Source of the DNA: Zhongshania marina
Lineage (GTDB): Bacteria > Pseudomonadota > Gammaproteobacteria > Pseudomonadales > Spongiibacteraceae
NCBI RefSeq assembly: GCF_002915595.1
Contig: NZ_PQGG01000007.1
Span: 1-64,000, forward strand
DNA: 64,000 nucleotides
Reading direction: 5' to 3'
In this document: one piece after another, positions 1 to 7,734 of the stretch
Layout of the letters: each line of letters begins with the position of its first letter
Numbering within the stretch: the stretch's first letter is position 1
Made by a program: the position numbers and the translations under genes
The notes under the pieces: model-generated
Databases searched by the model: none
What the model saw: the letters and a program-made list of their open reading frames with translations, nothing else
What the model was told of the DNA's origin: nothing

Positions 1-9
1 CAGATCCCT

Positions 10-41
10 GACAAACCCCCGTATTTTTACTGGGGTTTGTC
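10..41. repeat. Subterminal hairpin in the left IS end
   Basis: GACAAACCCC (10-19) and GGGGTTTGTC (32-41) form a perfect 10-bp stem with a 12-base AT-rich loop. It follows the transposase stop codon and overlaps the terminal repeat. It could end the transposase transcript or block transcripts entering from the left flank, or help the transposase recognise the end. No long T-run follows on either strand, so a strict intrinsic-terminator call is weak. Confidence 0.6.
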
Positions 42-170
42 GTTTCTACGGCTCGTTCTCACACAGGCATAGAATTTAGGCGATTCCCCAAATTAATCAC
101 CAAGGTGCTTAAATCGCCTTCTAGTCGGCTTTTAGGGTGCTAATTCAGAGGTTTTAAACGACAAAATGGC

Positions 171-1514
171 CTACGCTGCCATCAGTGCTATCTTTTTAAT
201 GTTTTGGGCGGCAGCTACCAATAAACATTGGCCTTGAACACGGTTTAATCCTTTATAACGTGCATAGCGGTAACCATGAAGCTGTTTTGCATCTGCAAAA
301 CTTCGCTCAACGGTTTCTTTTCGCCTCTTATAAATAACTTTCCCTTCTGATGTTAGCCTGTGCTGATTAATCCGCTCCTTGCTCGCTTCCCAAACATGGC
401 GGGTAACCGTTTTTACCTGCTTTGCGTTCCTGGTACAGCGTGATAGATGCTCACAGTGTTGGCAAATACGTGGATCTGACTGGTAGTGGCGGTAACCTTC
501 CCGATTAGTGGTTTTATAGATGAGCTGTTGACCCGCTGGGCACTTGTAGGTATCGCTATCGGCATCGTATTGATATTCACGTTTGTAGAAATAACCTTTC
601 TTATGCGTGGGGCGGCGATAGCCCATTACACCGTACAGTCCTCGATCTTCAATGCCTTTACAAACGGCTGAGGTGAAGTATCCCGCATCTAGTCCTACTG
701 CTTCTACTGGTAGGTCAAAGCGCTTAATTTGCCGGTCTAGCCGCTTCAGGTAAGGCACACTGTCATGGATATTCCCCGGCGTAACGTGAACATCGGTAAC
801 GATGTTGCATTTACCATCGACTGTTCGATGATCTAAGTAAAAGAACCCTTTAGGCTTTTCATCTCGTACCATGTAGCCACTGTCGGGGTCGGTAGTGCTT
901 TTATTTATTTCTCTGGTGACTGGCGCTTTCGTTGTCGGCGCTAACGGCTTTTTTCCGTGGCGTAATCTGTCCTCCTCTACAGCGCTATCAAGCGCATCCA
1001 TGTAATCTTGACGAGAGGCGGCGACCTGAACTTTGGTTTTCTTGTGTTTATTGGCGTTGGCTTTTAGGTGGGTCGAGTCGGTGAAGAGGTGCTTTCCTGA
1101 TACCAGTCGTTTTGATATTGCCTGCAAAACGATTTCATCAAAGATTTGTTGGTATACACCTGACTCATTAAACCGCCTGCGACGATTTTGACTAAATGTA
1201 GAGGCATCTGGGATTTTGTCCGTTAAGTTTAAACCTAAAAACCAACGATAAGCGACGTTCACTTGCACTTCGCGAACCAGCTGGCGCTCACTGCGAACAC
1301 CGAATAAGTAGCCAACTAACAACATCTTAAAGAGTAGTGTTGGATCTAAAGCTGGTCGCCCGTTATCAGCACAGTAGAGATCTTTGACGAGATCATGAAT
1401 AAAGCTGAAATCGATATGTTTATCGACTTTGCGCAGCAGGTGGTCTGAGGGGACTAGCTCGTCAATACAGACGAACTCCATCGAGGATTGGGTTTGCGGT
1501 CGAGTATTTAGCAT
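171..1514 (-). CDS. IS1182-family DDE transposase
   Basis: This 447-residue protein catalyses cut-and-paste or copy movement of the surrounding IS. An N-terminal DUF772-like helical domain covers about residues 36-95. The RNase-H-like DDE domain follows, with probable catalytic residues D146 (in LFTDST), D276 (in GLDAGY) and E403 (in KETVERSF). A cysteine cluster, C325 and C351/C354/C360, suggests a small metal-binding insertion typical of this family. The frame is intact with no frameshift, so the enzyme could be active. The space between the right IS end and the ATG is only 52 bases. It holds a TATAAT at 1520-1525, five bases upstream of the start codon, and no convincing -35 box. A later ATG at codon 12 is an alternative start. 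Confidence 0.9.
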   Translation of the reverse strand: MLNTRPQTQSSMEFVCIDELVPSDHLLRKVDKHIDFSFIHDLVKDLYCADNGRPALDPTLLFKMLLVGYLFGVRSERQLVREVQVNVAYRWFLGLNLTDKIPDASTFSQNRRRRFNESGVYQQIFDEIVLQAISKRLVSGKHLFTDSTHLKANANKHKKTKVQVAASRQDYMDALDSAVEEDRLRHGKKPLAPTTKAPVTREINKSTTDPDSGYMVRDEKPKGFFYLDHRTVDGKCNIVTDVHVTPGNIHDSVPYLKRLDRQIKRFDLPVEAVGLDAGYFTSAVCKGIEDRGLYGVMGYRRPTHKKGYFYKREYQYDADSDTYKCPAGQQLIYKTTNREGYRHYQSDPRICQHCEHLSRCTRNAKQVKTVTRHVWEASKERINQHRLTSEGKVIYKRRKETVERSFADAKQLHGYRYARYKGLNRVQGQCLLVAAAQNIKKIALMAA

Positions 1515-1522
1515 GCCCCATT

Positions 1523-1550
1523 ATAAAAAATCCTCGCGCTTTGGCGAGGA
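1523..1550 (-). terminator. Intrinsic terminator inside the right IS end, reading toward the transposase
   Basis: On the minus strand TCCTCGC and GCGAGGA pair in a perfect 7-bp stem with a 6-base loop, followed at once by six T residues. It lies between the terminal repeat and the transposase start, so it should stop transcription entering from the flanking gene. Insulating an IS in this way is a known strategy to limit transposase expression; its role here is inferred. Confidence 0.65.
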
Positions 1551-1566
1551 CTTTGTCAGCAGTCTG

Positions 1567-1590
1567 GGGTGCCAATTGGCACCCTTTTTA
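1567..1590 (+). terminator. 18-base palindrome with T-run beside the IS
   Basis: GGGTGCCAATTGGCACCC (1567-1584) is a perfect palindrome followed on the plus strand by TTTTTA. It sits 22 bases beyond the DUF1820 stop codon, where that gene's terminator would be expected. For the minus-strand gene the T-run would have to lie left of 1567, which is exactly where the IS begins. The IS may therefore have inserted next to, or split, a bidirectional terminator. Confidence 0.5.
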
Positions 1591-1606
1591 CGTCTGTTGC
1601 TCTCAA

Positions 1607-1951
1607 TCATTCGCTATCAGGCGTACGCGTAATAGGCCGCCCCGGCACGCTGGGAAAATGACGCACATTGCTAGCGCCATCAGAATCGACGATTTTACCC
1701 GTTCCCTCTTTTTCAACCTCATCAATCCGCACAATGGCGTGCATCGGAATATAGCTGCGCGTTACGCCGCTAAATTCATTTTTCAGCTTTTCTTCGCCCG
1801 GATTCACCACAATCTGACTTTGTTCGCCAAACACAAACTCTTCAATTTCTATAAATCCATACATATCGCTTTGGTAAATTGCGCGTGCGTAAAGCTCATA
1901 AACCTTGCTGTTATTGTGAAAAATGACTTTATAAATAGGGGCTTGGGCCAT
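1607..1951 (-). CDS. DUF1820 family protein
   Basis: A 114-residue cytoplasmic protein that matches the DUF1820 family along its whole length. It shows the typical opening IYKVIFHNNSKVYELYAR, the central YGFIEIEEFVFG, and SYIPMHAIVRIDEVEKEGTG near residue 70-90. The family is conserved in many gammaproteobacteria, and I know of no assigned biochemical role. It has no signal peptide or membrane segment. The gene is divergent from miaB across 165 bases that contain a good -10 element for miaB. Its downstream side has been reshaped by the IS insertion, which ends 40 bases after the stop codon. Confidence 0.85.
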   Translation of the reverse strand: MAQAPIYKVIFHNNSKVYELYARAIYQSDMYGFIEIEEFVFGEQSQIVVNPGEEKLKNEFSGVTRSYIPMHAIVRIDEVEKEGTGKIVDSDGASNVRHFPSVPGRPITRTPDSE

Positions 1952-2083
1952 AGTCTTTCCATTGTCTCTGGTACTGCTTCAGGGCACTTTACTAAGTTGT
2001 AATACACCGGAAAACCGGGCCGCGGATGATAGCATAAATTTGCCAAATCCTCTGCACTTCTGGGTTTTAGACGGTATTTTCGC

Positions 2084-2089
2084 TATAAT
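2084..2089 (+). promoter_or_regulatory. Candidate -10 element of the miaB operon
   Basis: A perfect TATAAT lies 36 bases before the ATG at 2126, which would place the transcription start near 2096. No clear TTGACA is seen 16-18 bases upstream, so promoter assignment rests on the -10 alone and on the position between divergent genes. Confidence 0.4.
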
Positions 2090-2125
2090 GCCAGCCCAAT
2101 TTTATTAGCAGCCTGTTTGCAACTT

Positions 2126-3520
2126 ATGCCAGAAGAACTCACGTCAAATAACGCCAATCCAAACTCGGTATCGCTACCGCCAAGTGTCGCTGACAAGCCT
2201 AAAAAGCTATTCATCAAGACCCACGGTTGCCAGATGAATGAGTATGATTCTTCGCGCATACAGGATTTATTGGGCGTCAGCCACGGCCTAGAGATTACCG
2301 ACGACCCGAAAGAGGCCGACGTGCTGCTGCTAAATACCTGCTCAATTCGCGAAAAAGCGCAGGAAAAAGTCTTCCACCAGCTAGGCCGCTGGAAGAAACT
2401 CAAAGACAAAAACCCCAATCTTAAAATTGGTGTCGGCGGCTGTGTGGCAAGCCAAGAAGGTAGCGACATTGGCAAACGCGCACCCTATGTCGATCTCATT
2501 TTTGGGCCGCAAACCTTACACCGCGTGCCAGACATGCTCGACGCCAAAAAAGTCGACGGCCCAATTGTGGTCGACGTCACCTTCCCAGAAATAGAGAAAT
2601 TCGACTCTCTACCAGAACCCAGCGTCGATGGCCCAAGCGCCTTTGTGTCAATTATGGAAGGCTGCTCTAAATACTGCACCTTCTGCGTGGTGCCCTATAC
2701 CCGTGGTGAAGAAGTCAGCCGCCCCTTTGAAGACGTGATCGTAGAAGTGTCTCAACTCGCGGCCAAAGGCGTGCGCGAAGTAAATTTACTAGGGCAAAAC
2801 GTCAACGCCTATCGCGGTGAAAACCACGAAGGCGACATCATCGACTTTGCCGAGCTTATTCACTTTGTTGCTCAAATCGACGGTATTGATCGCATTCGCT
2901 ACACCACCTCGCACCCCGTTGAGTTCAGCGAGGCACTCATTCAAGCCTACGCCACCGTACCTGAGCTAGTCGATCACTTACATCTACCCGTTCAGCACGG
3001 CAGCGACCGCATTTTAGCGGCGATGAAACGCGGCCATACCGCCGACGAATACCGCGCCAAAATTGCCAAACTAAAAGCCATTCGCCCCAACATCAGCTTG
3101 TCATCGGATTTTATTATTGGCTTCCCAGGAGAAACCGAAGAAGACTTTAATAACACCATGCAACTGATTAAAGACATCGGTTTTGATCATTCATTTAGCT
3201 TTATTTACAGTGCCCGCCCCGGCACACCAGCGGCGCAATTGCCCGACGACACCCCAGAAGAAGTTAAAAAAGAACGACTGGCAACGCTGCAACACCATAT
3301 ATTGCAAAACGCCGCTCAAATCAGTCGTCAAATGGTTGGAACCCAGCAACGTATTTTAGTGACCGGCGTCTCTCGCAAAGATCCAGGCGAGCTGCAGGGC
3401 CGTACTGAAAACAACCGTGTCGTTAACTTCCCCTGCGCCGACCAAGCCGTTATTGGCCAATTCGTTGACGTGAATATTCTGCAAGCCTATTCCAACTCAC
3501 TGCGCGGCGAACTGTGCTAA
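2126..3520 (+). CDS. miaB: tRNA-2-methylthio-N6-dimethylallyladenosine synthase MiaB
   Basis: MiaB is a radical-SAM methylthiotransferase that adds the 2-methylthio group to i6A37 of tRNAs reading codons that begin with U. Counting from this ATG (464 aa), the N-terminal cluster cysteines are C35 (HGCQMNEYD), C72 (NTCSIREKA) and C106 (GGCVAS). The radical-SAM motif is C180-x3-C184-x2-C187 in [17 protein letters not shown]-terminal TRAM domain ends the protein. An in-frame TTG at 2117 would add three residues; neither start has a strong ribosome-binding site. The N-terminus is about 25 residues longer than in Pseudomonas. It leads the same block as in Pseudomonas (miaB, ybeZ, ybeY, ybeX). Confidence 0.95.
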   Translation: MPEELTSNNANPNSVSLPPSVADKPKKLFIKTHGCQMNEYDSSRIQDLLGVSHGLEITDDPKEADVLLLNTCSIREKAQEKVFHQLGRWKKLKDKNPNLKIGVGGCVASQEGSDIGKRAPYVDLIFGPQTLHRVPDMLDAKKVDGPIVVDVTFPEIEKFDSLPEPSVDGPSAFVSIMEGCSKYCTFCVVPYTRGEEVSRPFEDVIVEVSQLAAKGVREVNLLGQNVNAYRGENHEGDIIDFAELIHFVAQIDGIDRIRYTTSHPVEFSEALIQAYATVPELVDHLHLPVQHGSDRILAAMKRGHTADEYRAKIAKLKAIRPNISLSSDFIIGFPGETEEDFNNTMQLIKDIGFDHSFSFIYSARPGTPAAQLPDDTPEEVKKERLATLQHHILQNAAQISRQMVGTQQRILVTGVSRKDPGELQGRTENNRVVNFPCADQAVIGQFVDVNILQAYSNSLRGELC

Positions 3521-3579
3521 AACGATGCAACTGATGCTTTTTATACTTTCAAACCTGCCCCTCGGCACTCGGTGACCCA

Positions 3580-4566
3580 TTGACAGCGACAGACACTCAG
3601 CGCGTACTCACCCTCGAACCCAACGACAGCCGGCTGCTGGCCGAACTGTGCGGTCACTTCGACGCCAACCTAAAATTAATCGAACAACGCCTTCACGTTC
3701 GCATTGCCGCGCGGGCCAATACGTTTCAAATCAACGGCCAAGCCAATGCCGTTGACGACGCGGTGCAACTGATCAAACAGCTTTATAACGAGAGTCAAAG
3801 CGGCAGCAGCCTTAATACCGACACCGTACACCTGCACCTCCAGGAAGCGGGCATAGAACAACTCAGTGAGCCCGCCAGCAGCGACGACATACCGGTAGTC
3901 ATTCAAACCAAAAAGGCCAGCATCAAGCCCCGCGGCAAAAATCAGCAACTCTACGTAAAAGCCATTCAAAGCTGCGATATTAATTTTGGTATCGGCCCTG
4001 CGGGAACCGGCAAAACCTATCTTGCCGTTGCCTGCGCGGTAGAAGCGTTAATTTCGAATGAAGTGCAGCGCATTTTGCTCGTTAGACCTGCCGTCGAAGC
4101 CGGCGAAAAATTAGGTTTTTTGCCCGGTGATCTCGCGCAAAAAATAGATCCTTATTTGCGCCCGCTTTACGACGCGTTATACGAAATGCTTGGCGTCGAA
4201 ACCGTCACCAAATTGATTGAACGCAATATTATTGAAATTGCGCCACTGGCCTATATGCGCGGCCGCACCCTGAGCGATTCTTATATCATTTTGGACGAAG
4301 CGCAAAACACGACCCGCGAACAAATGAAAATGTTTCTGACCCGCATCGGCTTTGGCTCAACAGCGGTCATTACCGGCGACGCCACCCAAATCGATTTACC
4401 CCGTGGCACACCTTCAGGCCTTATACACGTCATGAAGGTATTGGGTGATATCGACGGCATCAGCATGACCCACTTTGCCGCTAAAGACGTCATTCGCCAC
4501 CCGCTAGTGCAACGTATCGTTGAAGCATATGCCGCATTTGATGCGAGTAACGAAACCCCGCGATGA
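3580..4566 (+). CDS. ybeZ: PhoH-like ATPase YbeZ
   Basis: A 328-residue PhoH-family P-loop ATPase, thought to work with the RNase YbeY in rRNA maturation and RNA turnover. The Walker A motif is GPAGTGKT at about residues 139-146. The Walker B region is [10 protein letters not shown] near residue 230. An N-terminal KH-like region (about 1-75) is usual for chromosomal YbeZ. The start is a TTG codon, the only in-frame start that preserves the family N-terminus. The stop overlaps the ybeY start by four bases (ATGA), which points to translational coupling. The 59-base gap after miaB shows no terminator, so it is probably cotranscribed. Confidence 0.92.
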   Translation: MTATDTQRVLTLEPNDSRLLAELCGHFDANLKLIEQRLHVRIAARANTFQINGQANAVDDAVQLIKQLYNESQSGSSLNTDTVHLHLQEAGIEQLSEPASSDDIPVVIQTKKASIKPRGKNQQLYVKAIQSCDINFGIGPAGTGKTYLAVACAVEALISNEVQRILLVRPAVEAGEKLGFLPGDLAQKIDPYLRPLYDALYEMLGVETVTKLIERNIIEIAPLAYMRGRTLSDSYIILDEAQNTTREQMKMFLTRIGFGSTAVITGDATQIDLPRGTPSGLIHVMKVLGDIDGISMTHFAAKDVIRHPLVQRIVEAYAAFDASNETPR

Positions 4567-5033
4567 ACGACACAATCGAGCTGGAGCTAGATCTCCAGAT
4601 AGCCTGCGAAGCCGCAAACCTGCCAAGCGAAGCGCAATTTATCCTTTGGTCCAAAACCGCACTGCAAGGGCATCGCAGTGAGGCTGAGCTGAGTATTCGC
4701 CTTGTCGATGAAGACGAAAGCGCCGAGTTAAATATACAATACCGGCAAAAGTCTGGCCCTACCAATGTCTTGTCATTTCCGGCTGATCTGCCCCCAGAGC
4801 TCGAACTCCCCCTGCTTGGCGACCTCGCTATTTGCAAACAAGTCGTGGAGCGTGAGGCCAAAGAGCAACACAAAGCCTGCCTAGACCACTGGGCGCATAT
4901 GGTAATTCACGGTACACTCCATCTGCTCGGCTACGACCACATTGCGGACGACGAAGCCGAGGAAATGGAGGCGCTTGAAATTGCGCTTTTAAAAACACTT
5001 AATATCAGTAACCCCTATACCCCTATTTTGTGA
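4563..5033 (+). CDS. ybeY: Endoribonuclease YbeY
   Basis: YbeY is a zinc-dependent single-strand endoribonuclease required for 16S rRNA 3'-end processing and 70S ribosome quality control. The signature HGxLHLxGYDH is present as [11 protein letters not shown], giving metal ligands H116, H120 and H126. Length (156 aa) is normal. The start overlaps the ybeZ stop by four bases. The final codons overlap a possible GTG start of ybeX. Pairing with ybeZ is conserved in most bacteria. Confidence 0.95.
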   Translation: MNDTIELELDLQIACEAANLPSEAQFILWSKTALQGHRSEAELSIRLVDEDESAELNIQYRQKSGPTNVLSFPADLPPELELPLLGDLAICKQVVEREAKEQHKACLDHWAHMVIHGTLHLLGYDHIADDEAEEMEALEIALLKTLNISNPYTPIL

Positions 5034-5050
5034 GGACAGCACCCAAAACC

Positions 5051-5902
5051 ATGAGCGAAGATCGATCTAGCAACGATCCAAGTGATAAATCTTGGATCGA
5101 GAAAATTGCCCATGCTTTTTCATCTGAACCCAAAACACGGGAAGATCTGTTTGAATTACTTGCTGTCGCCAAACAGAACGAAGTCATAGATGACGATGCA
5201 ATCAGTATTGTTGAAGGTGCTATGCATATCAGTGATATGCAAGCCAGAGAAATCATGGTTCCACGCCCTCAGATGGTGGTACTAAAGGCCGACCAGCCCC
5301 TCAGCGAATTACTTCCTATCATTATCGATACTGGCCATTCTCGCTATCCCGTCATTGGCGATACCCTCGACAATGTCTTAGGCATTTTGCTATCCAAGGA
5401 TTTACTGCCGCTGCTGTGGAAATTTGAGAACAGCGCCGACATCGACATCCGCGACATCTTACGGCCCGCAACACTGGTGCCAGAGAGCAAACGCTTAAAC
5501 GTATTACTGCGGGATTTTCGTGAAAAACGCCATCACATGGCGGTGGTTATCGATGAATACGGCGGCGCGGCTGGCCTTATCACCATTGAAGACATACTCG
5601 AGCAAATCGTCGGCGAAATCGAAGACGAGTACGACGAGGACGACGATCTGCCCATTCGCAAGATCGCCGACAACGACTTTGTGGTGCAGGCCCTCACCCC
5701 CATTGAAGACTTCAACGACTACTTTAGCGCACGCTTTAGTGACGAAGAATTCGACACCATCGGCGGTCTGTTACTCAAAGCCTTCGGCCACCTGCCCAGT
5801 CGCAATGAGATAACGCGGCTCGAAGATTACGAATTCAAAGTAGTGAATGCCGACAGCCGGCAAATTCATCTACTGAGAATGCGTAAACTTGAAGAAAGCT
5901 AA
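5051..5902 (+). CDS. ybeX: CorC/YbeX family CBS-domain protein
   Basis: A cytoplasmic protein of 283 residues from this start, with two CBS domains (IMVPRPQM followed by the second in the DIRDILRPA region) and a C-terminal CorC_HlyC domain. Homologues are linked to magnesium/cobalt efflux and, more recently, to ribosome metabolism. I chose the ATG at 5051 because the MSEDRSSN opening matches homologues and a GAGGA sequence lies 14 bases upstream. An overlapping GTG at 5030 would add seven residues. It ends the ybeZ-ybeY-ybeX run and is followed by two hairpins. Confidence 0.92.
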   Translation: MSEDRSSNDPSDKSWIEKIAHAFSSEPKTREDLFELLAVAKQNEVIDDDAISIVEGAMHISDMQAREIMVPRPQMVVLKADQPLSELLPIIIDTGHSRYPVIGDTLDNVLGILLSKDLLPLLWKFENSADIDIRDILRPATLVPESKRLNVLLRDFREKRHHMAVVIDEYGGAAGLITIEDILEQIVGEIEDEYDEDDDLPIRKIADNDFVVQALTPIEDFNDYFSARFSDEEFDTIGGLLLKAFGHLPSRNEITRLEDYEFKVVNADSRQIHLLRMRKLEES

Positions 5903-5922
5903 AGTGCGGTAAATCACAATAT

Positions 5923-5949
5923 CGAGGGGTGGAAAATACCTACCCCTCG
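5923..5949. terminator. Hairpin after ybeX
   Basis: CGAGGGGT (5923-5930) and ACCCCTCG (5942-5949) form a perfect 8-bp stem with an 11-base loop, 20 bases after the ybeX stop. No T-run follows, so it is better called a structured 3' end or attenuator than a classical terminator. Confidence 0.5.
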
Positions 5950-5981
5950 AACTTCTGTCTCAATTAGGGTCTACAATGAGC

Positions 5982-6001
5982 CTAGGGCCAATAGGCCCTA
6001 G
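5982..6001. terminator. Second hairpin between ybeX and the GltB-like gene
   Basis: CTAGGGCC (5982-5989), loop AATA, and GGCCCTAG (5994-6001) make a perfect 8-bp stem with a tetraloop, 33 bases before the next ATG. With the hairpin just upstream it could separate ybeX transcription from the next gene. It lacks a T-tail. Confidence 0.45.
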
Positions 6002-6034
6002 ATATCGCTCATCTTTACCAGCGTAGAGGCCCGT

Positions 6035-7651
6035 ATGTCCGATCAAACCCTAGACACACTCAATAAAATCGCCAGCACCTTTATAGAGTACAGCGCCCTG
6101 TTATTCTTGCTTGCGCTAGGCCTAGGGGCGATTTACTTGGTGTACATTTACATCAGTGACATCACGCAAACCCAGCATGCCATACGCCGCAACTACCCCG
6201 TTATTGGGCGATTCCGCTATATTTTTGAACACCTCGGCGAATTCTTTCGCCAGTACTTTTTTGCCATGGACCGCGAAGAGTTGCCCTTTAACCGCTCTCA
6301 GCGCTCTTGGGTATACCGCGCTGCGAAAAATATCGACACCACCATTGCCTTCGGCTCAACTCGGCCCCTAAACCAGAGCAATGAAGTGCTATTCATGAAC
6401 TGCCTATTCCCCACACTAAGCCAAGATGCCGCCCCCACCCACGCGGTCACCATCGGCGAGGGTTTTGCAAAACACCCCTATACCAGCTCTGCGATTTTTA
6501 ATATTTCTGGCATGAGCTTTGGTGCCATATCCAAACCCGCCATCCGCGCCCTCAGCGCCGGCGCCAAAGAAGCCGGCATTTGGCTCAATACCGGTGAAGG
6601 CGGTTTATCGCCCTACCACTTAGAATCTGGCTGCGACATTGTCTTTCAAATTGGCACGGCCAAATATGGCGTGCGGGATGCGGAAGGCCACCTCAGCGAC
6701 GAAAAGCTCAAGGCCATCGCCGCCCATCCCGAAGTGCGGATGATAGAAATCAAACTCAGCCAAGGTGCCAAGCCCGGCAAGGGCGGCATTCTACCCGGCG
6801 GCAAAGTCACCGAAGAAGTCGCCAAAATTCGCGGCATAGAGATCGGCAAAGACTCCATTAGCCCCAACGGTCACACCGACATCCACAATATCGATCAACT
6901 GCTAGATATGATCGTAAAAATTCGCGATCTCACCGGTAAACCCGTGGGCTTTAAAGCCGTCATCGGTTTTTCTGAGTGGTTAGACGAGCTGGGAGAAACC
7001 GTCCACAAGCGCGGCCTTAAATACGCACCCGACTTTATCACCATCGACAGCGCCGACGGCGGCACCGGCGCCGCGCCGCAAAGTTTAATGGACTATGTTG
7101 GCCTACCCATCCGCCGCAGCCTGCCCTTGGTAGTAGATAAATTAAATGAATACAATTTGCGCAAGCGGATTAAAGTGATTGCCTCTGGCAAAATGATCAA
7201 CCCTGCGGAAGCAGCCTGGGCCCTATGTGTAGGTGCCGACTTTATCGTTAGCGCCCGCGGCTTTATGTTTGCACTTGGCTGTATTCAAGCGCTGCAGTGT
7301 AATAAAAATACCTGCCCCACCGGCATCACCACCCACGACCCTGAATTACAGCGCGGTTTAGTGCCGGAGAACAAAGCAACTCGGGTAAAAAATTACGCCC
7401 TAAACCTTATGCACGAAGTCGGTGTTATCGCCCACTCCTGCGGTGTAAAAGAAGCACGCGCCCTCACCCGCGAGCATGTGTATCTCATCGATAATAATGG
7501 CAGCCCCGAACCGCTAACACACCGTTACCCAGAAAAAACGCCCAAACCCGAATACCTTATTGCTAGCACCGCAGACAATATGGAAGATTCAGAGACGGGC
7601 GTACACGCAGCTATTCCCATCACCACAGGCAAAGATAGCCGCCCGCGCTAA
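6035..7651 (+). CDS. Membrane-anchored FMN-binding glutamate-synthase-family protein
   Basis: A 538-residue protein resembling the central FMN-binding domain of the glutamate synthase large subunit. An N-terminal transmembrane helix spans about residues 18-40 (SALLFLLALGLGAIYLVYIY). The FMN barrel carries GGxLPGGKV-type phosphate-binding and active-site segments (KPGKGGILPGGKV) and SADGGTGAAP. A [3Fe-4S]-type cysteine set appears as GCIQALQCNKNTC. The glutaminase domain and beta-helix of true GltB are missing, and the real gltB lies at 41313-45761. Substrate and electron donor are unknown for this family. It interrupts the usual ybeX-lnt adjacency. Confidence 0.85.
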   Translation: MSDQTLDTLNKIASTFIEYSALLFLLALGLGAIYLVYIYISDITQTQHAIRRNYPVIGRFRYIFEHLGEFFRQYFFAMDREELPFNRSQRSWVYRAAKNIDTTIAFGSTRPLNQSNEVLFMNCLFPTLSQDAAPTHAVTIGEGFAKHPYTSSAIFNISGMSFGAISKPAIRALSAGAKEAGIWLNTGEGGLSPYHLESGCDIVFQIGTAKYGVRDAEGHLSDEKLKAIAAHPEVRMIEIKLSQGAKPGKGGILPGGKVTEEVAKIRGIEIGKDSISPNGHTDIHNIDQLLDMIVKIRDLTGKPVGFKAVIGFSEWLDELGETVHKRGLKYAPDFITIDSADGGTGAAPQSLMDYVGLPIRRSLPLVVDKLNEYNLRKRIKVIASGKMINPAEAAWALCVGADFIVSARGFMFALGCIQALQCNKNTCPTGITTHDPELQRGLVPENKATRVKNYALNLMHEVGVIAHSCGVKEARALTREHVYLIDNNGSPEPLTHRYPEKTPKPEYLIASTADNMEDSETGVHAAIPITTGKDSRPR

Positions 7652-7734
7652 TTCATATATTTGCGCTAGCACCCAAGAGAGGCCGTCGCTACACTAAGCC
7701 TCCAATTTATTGATGAAGGCCGGACCAACGCCCT

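Larger units (their letters stand above)
1..1566 (-). mobile_element. IS1182-family insertion sequence, apparently complete
   Basis: Bases 1-20 (CAGATCCCTGACAAACCCCC) and the reverse complement of 1547-1566 (CAGACTGCTGACAAAGTCCT) match at 14 of 20 positions, including the shared core CTGACAAA, and bracket a single transposase gene. The left repeat begins exactly at the first window base, so the outer end and any target duplication on that side cannot be seen. Subterminal hairpins lie just inside both ends. The element sits directly beside an 18-base palindrome (1567-1584) downstream of the DUF1820 gene. Family assignment comes from the transposase; the ends are read directly. Confidence 0.8.

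Noticed and set aside
1541-2002. 153-codon plus-strand frame across the IS edge and the DUF1820 gene
   Set aside because: It is antisense to the well-supported DUF1820 gene and crosses the IS boundary; the product resembles nothing.
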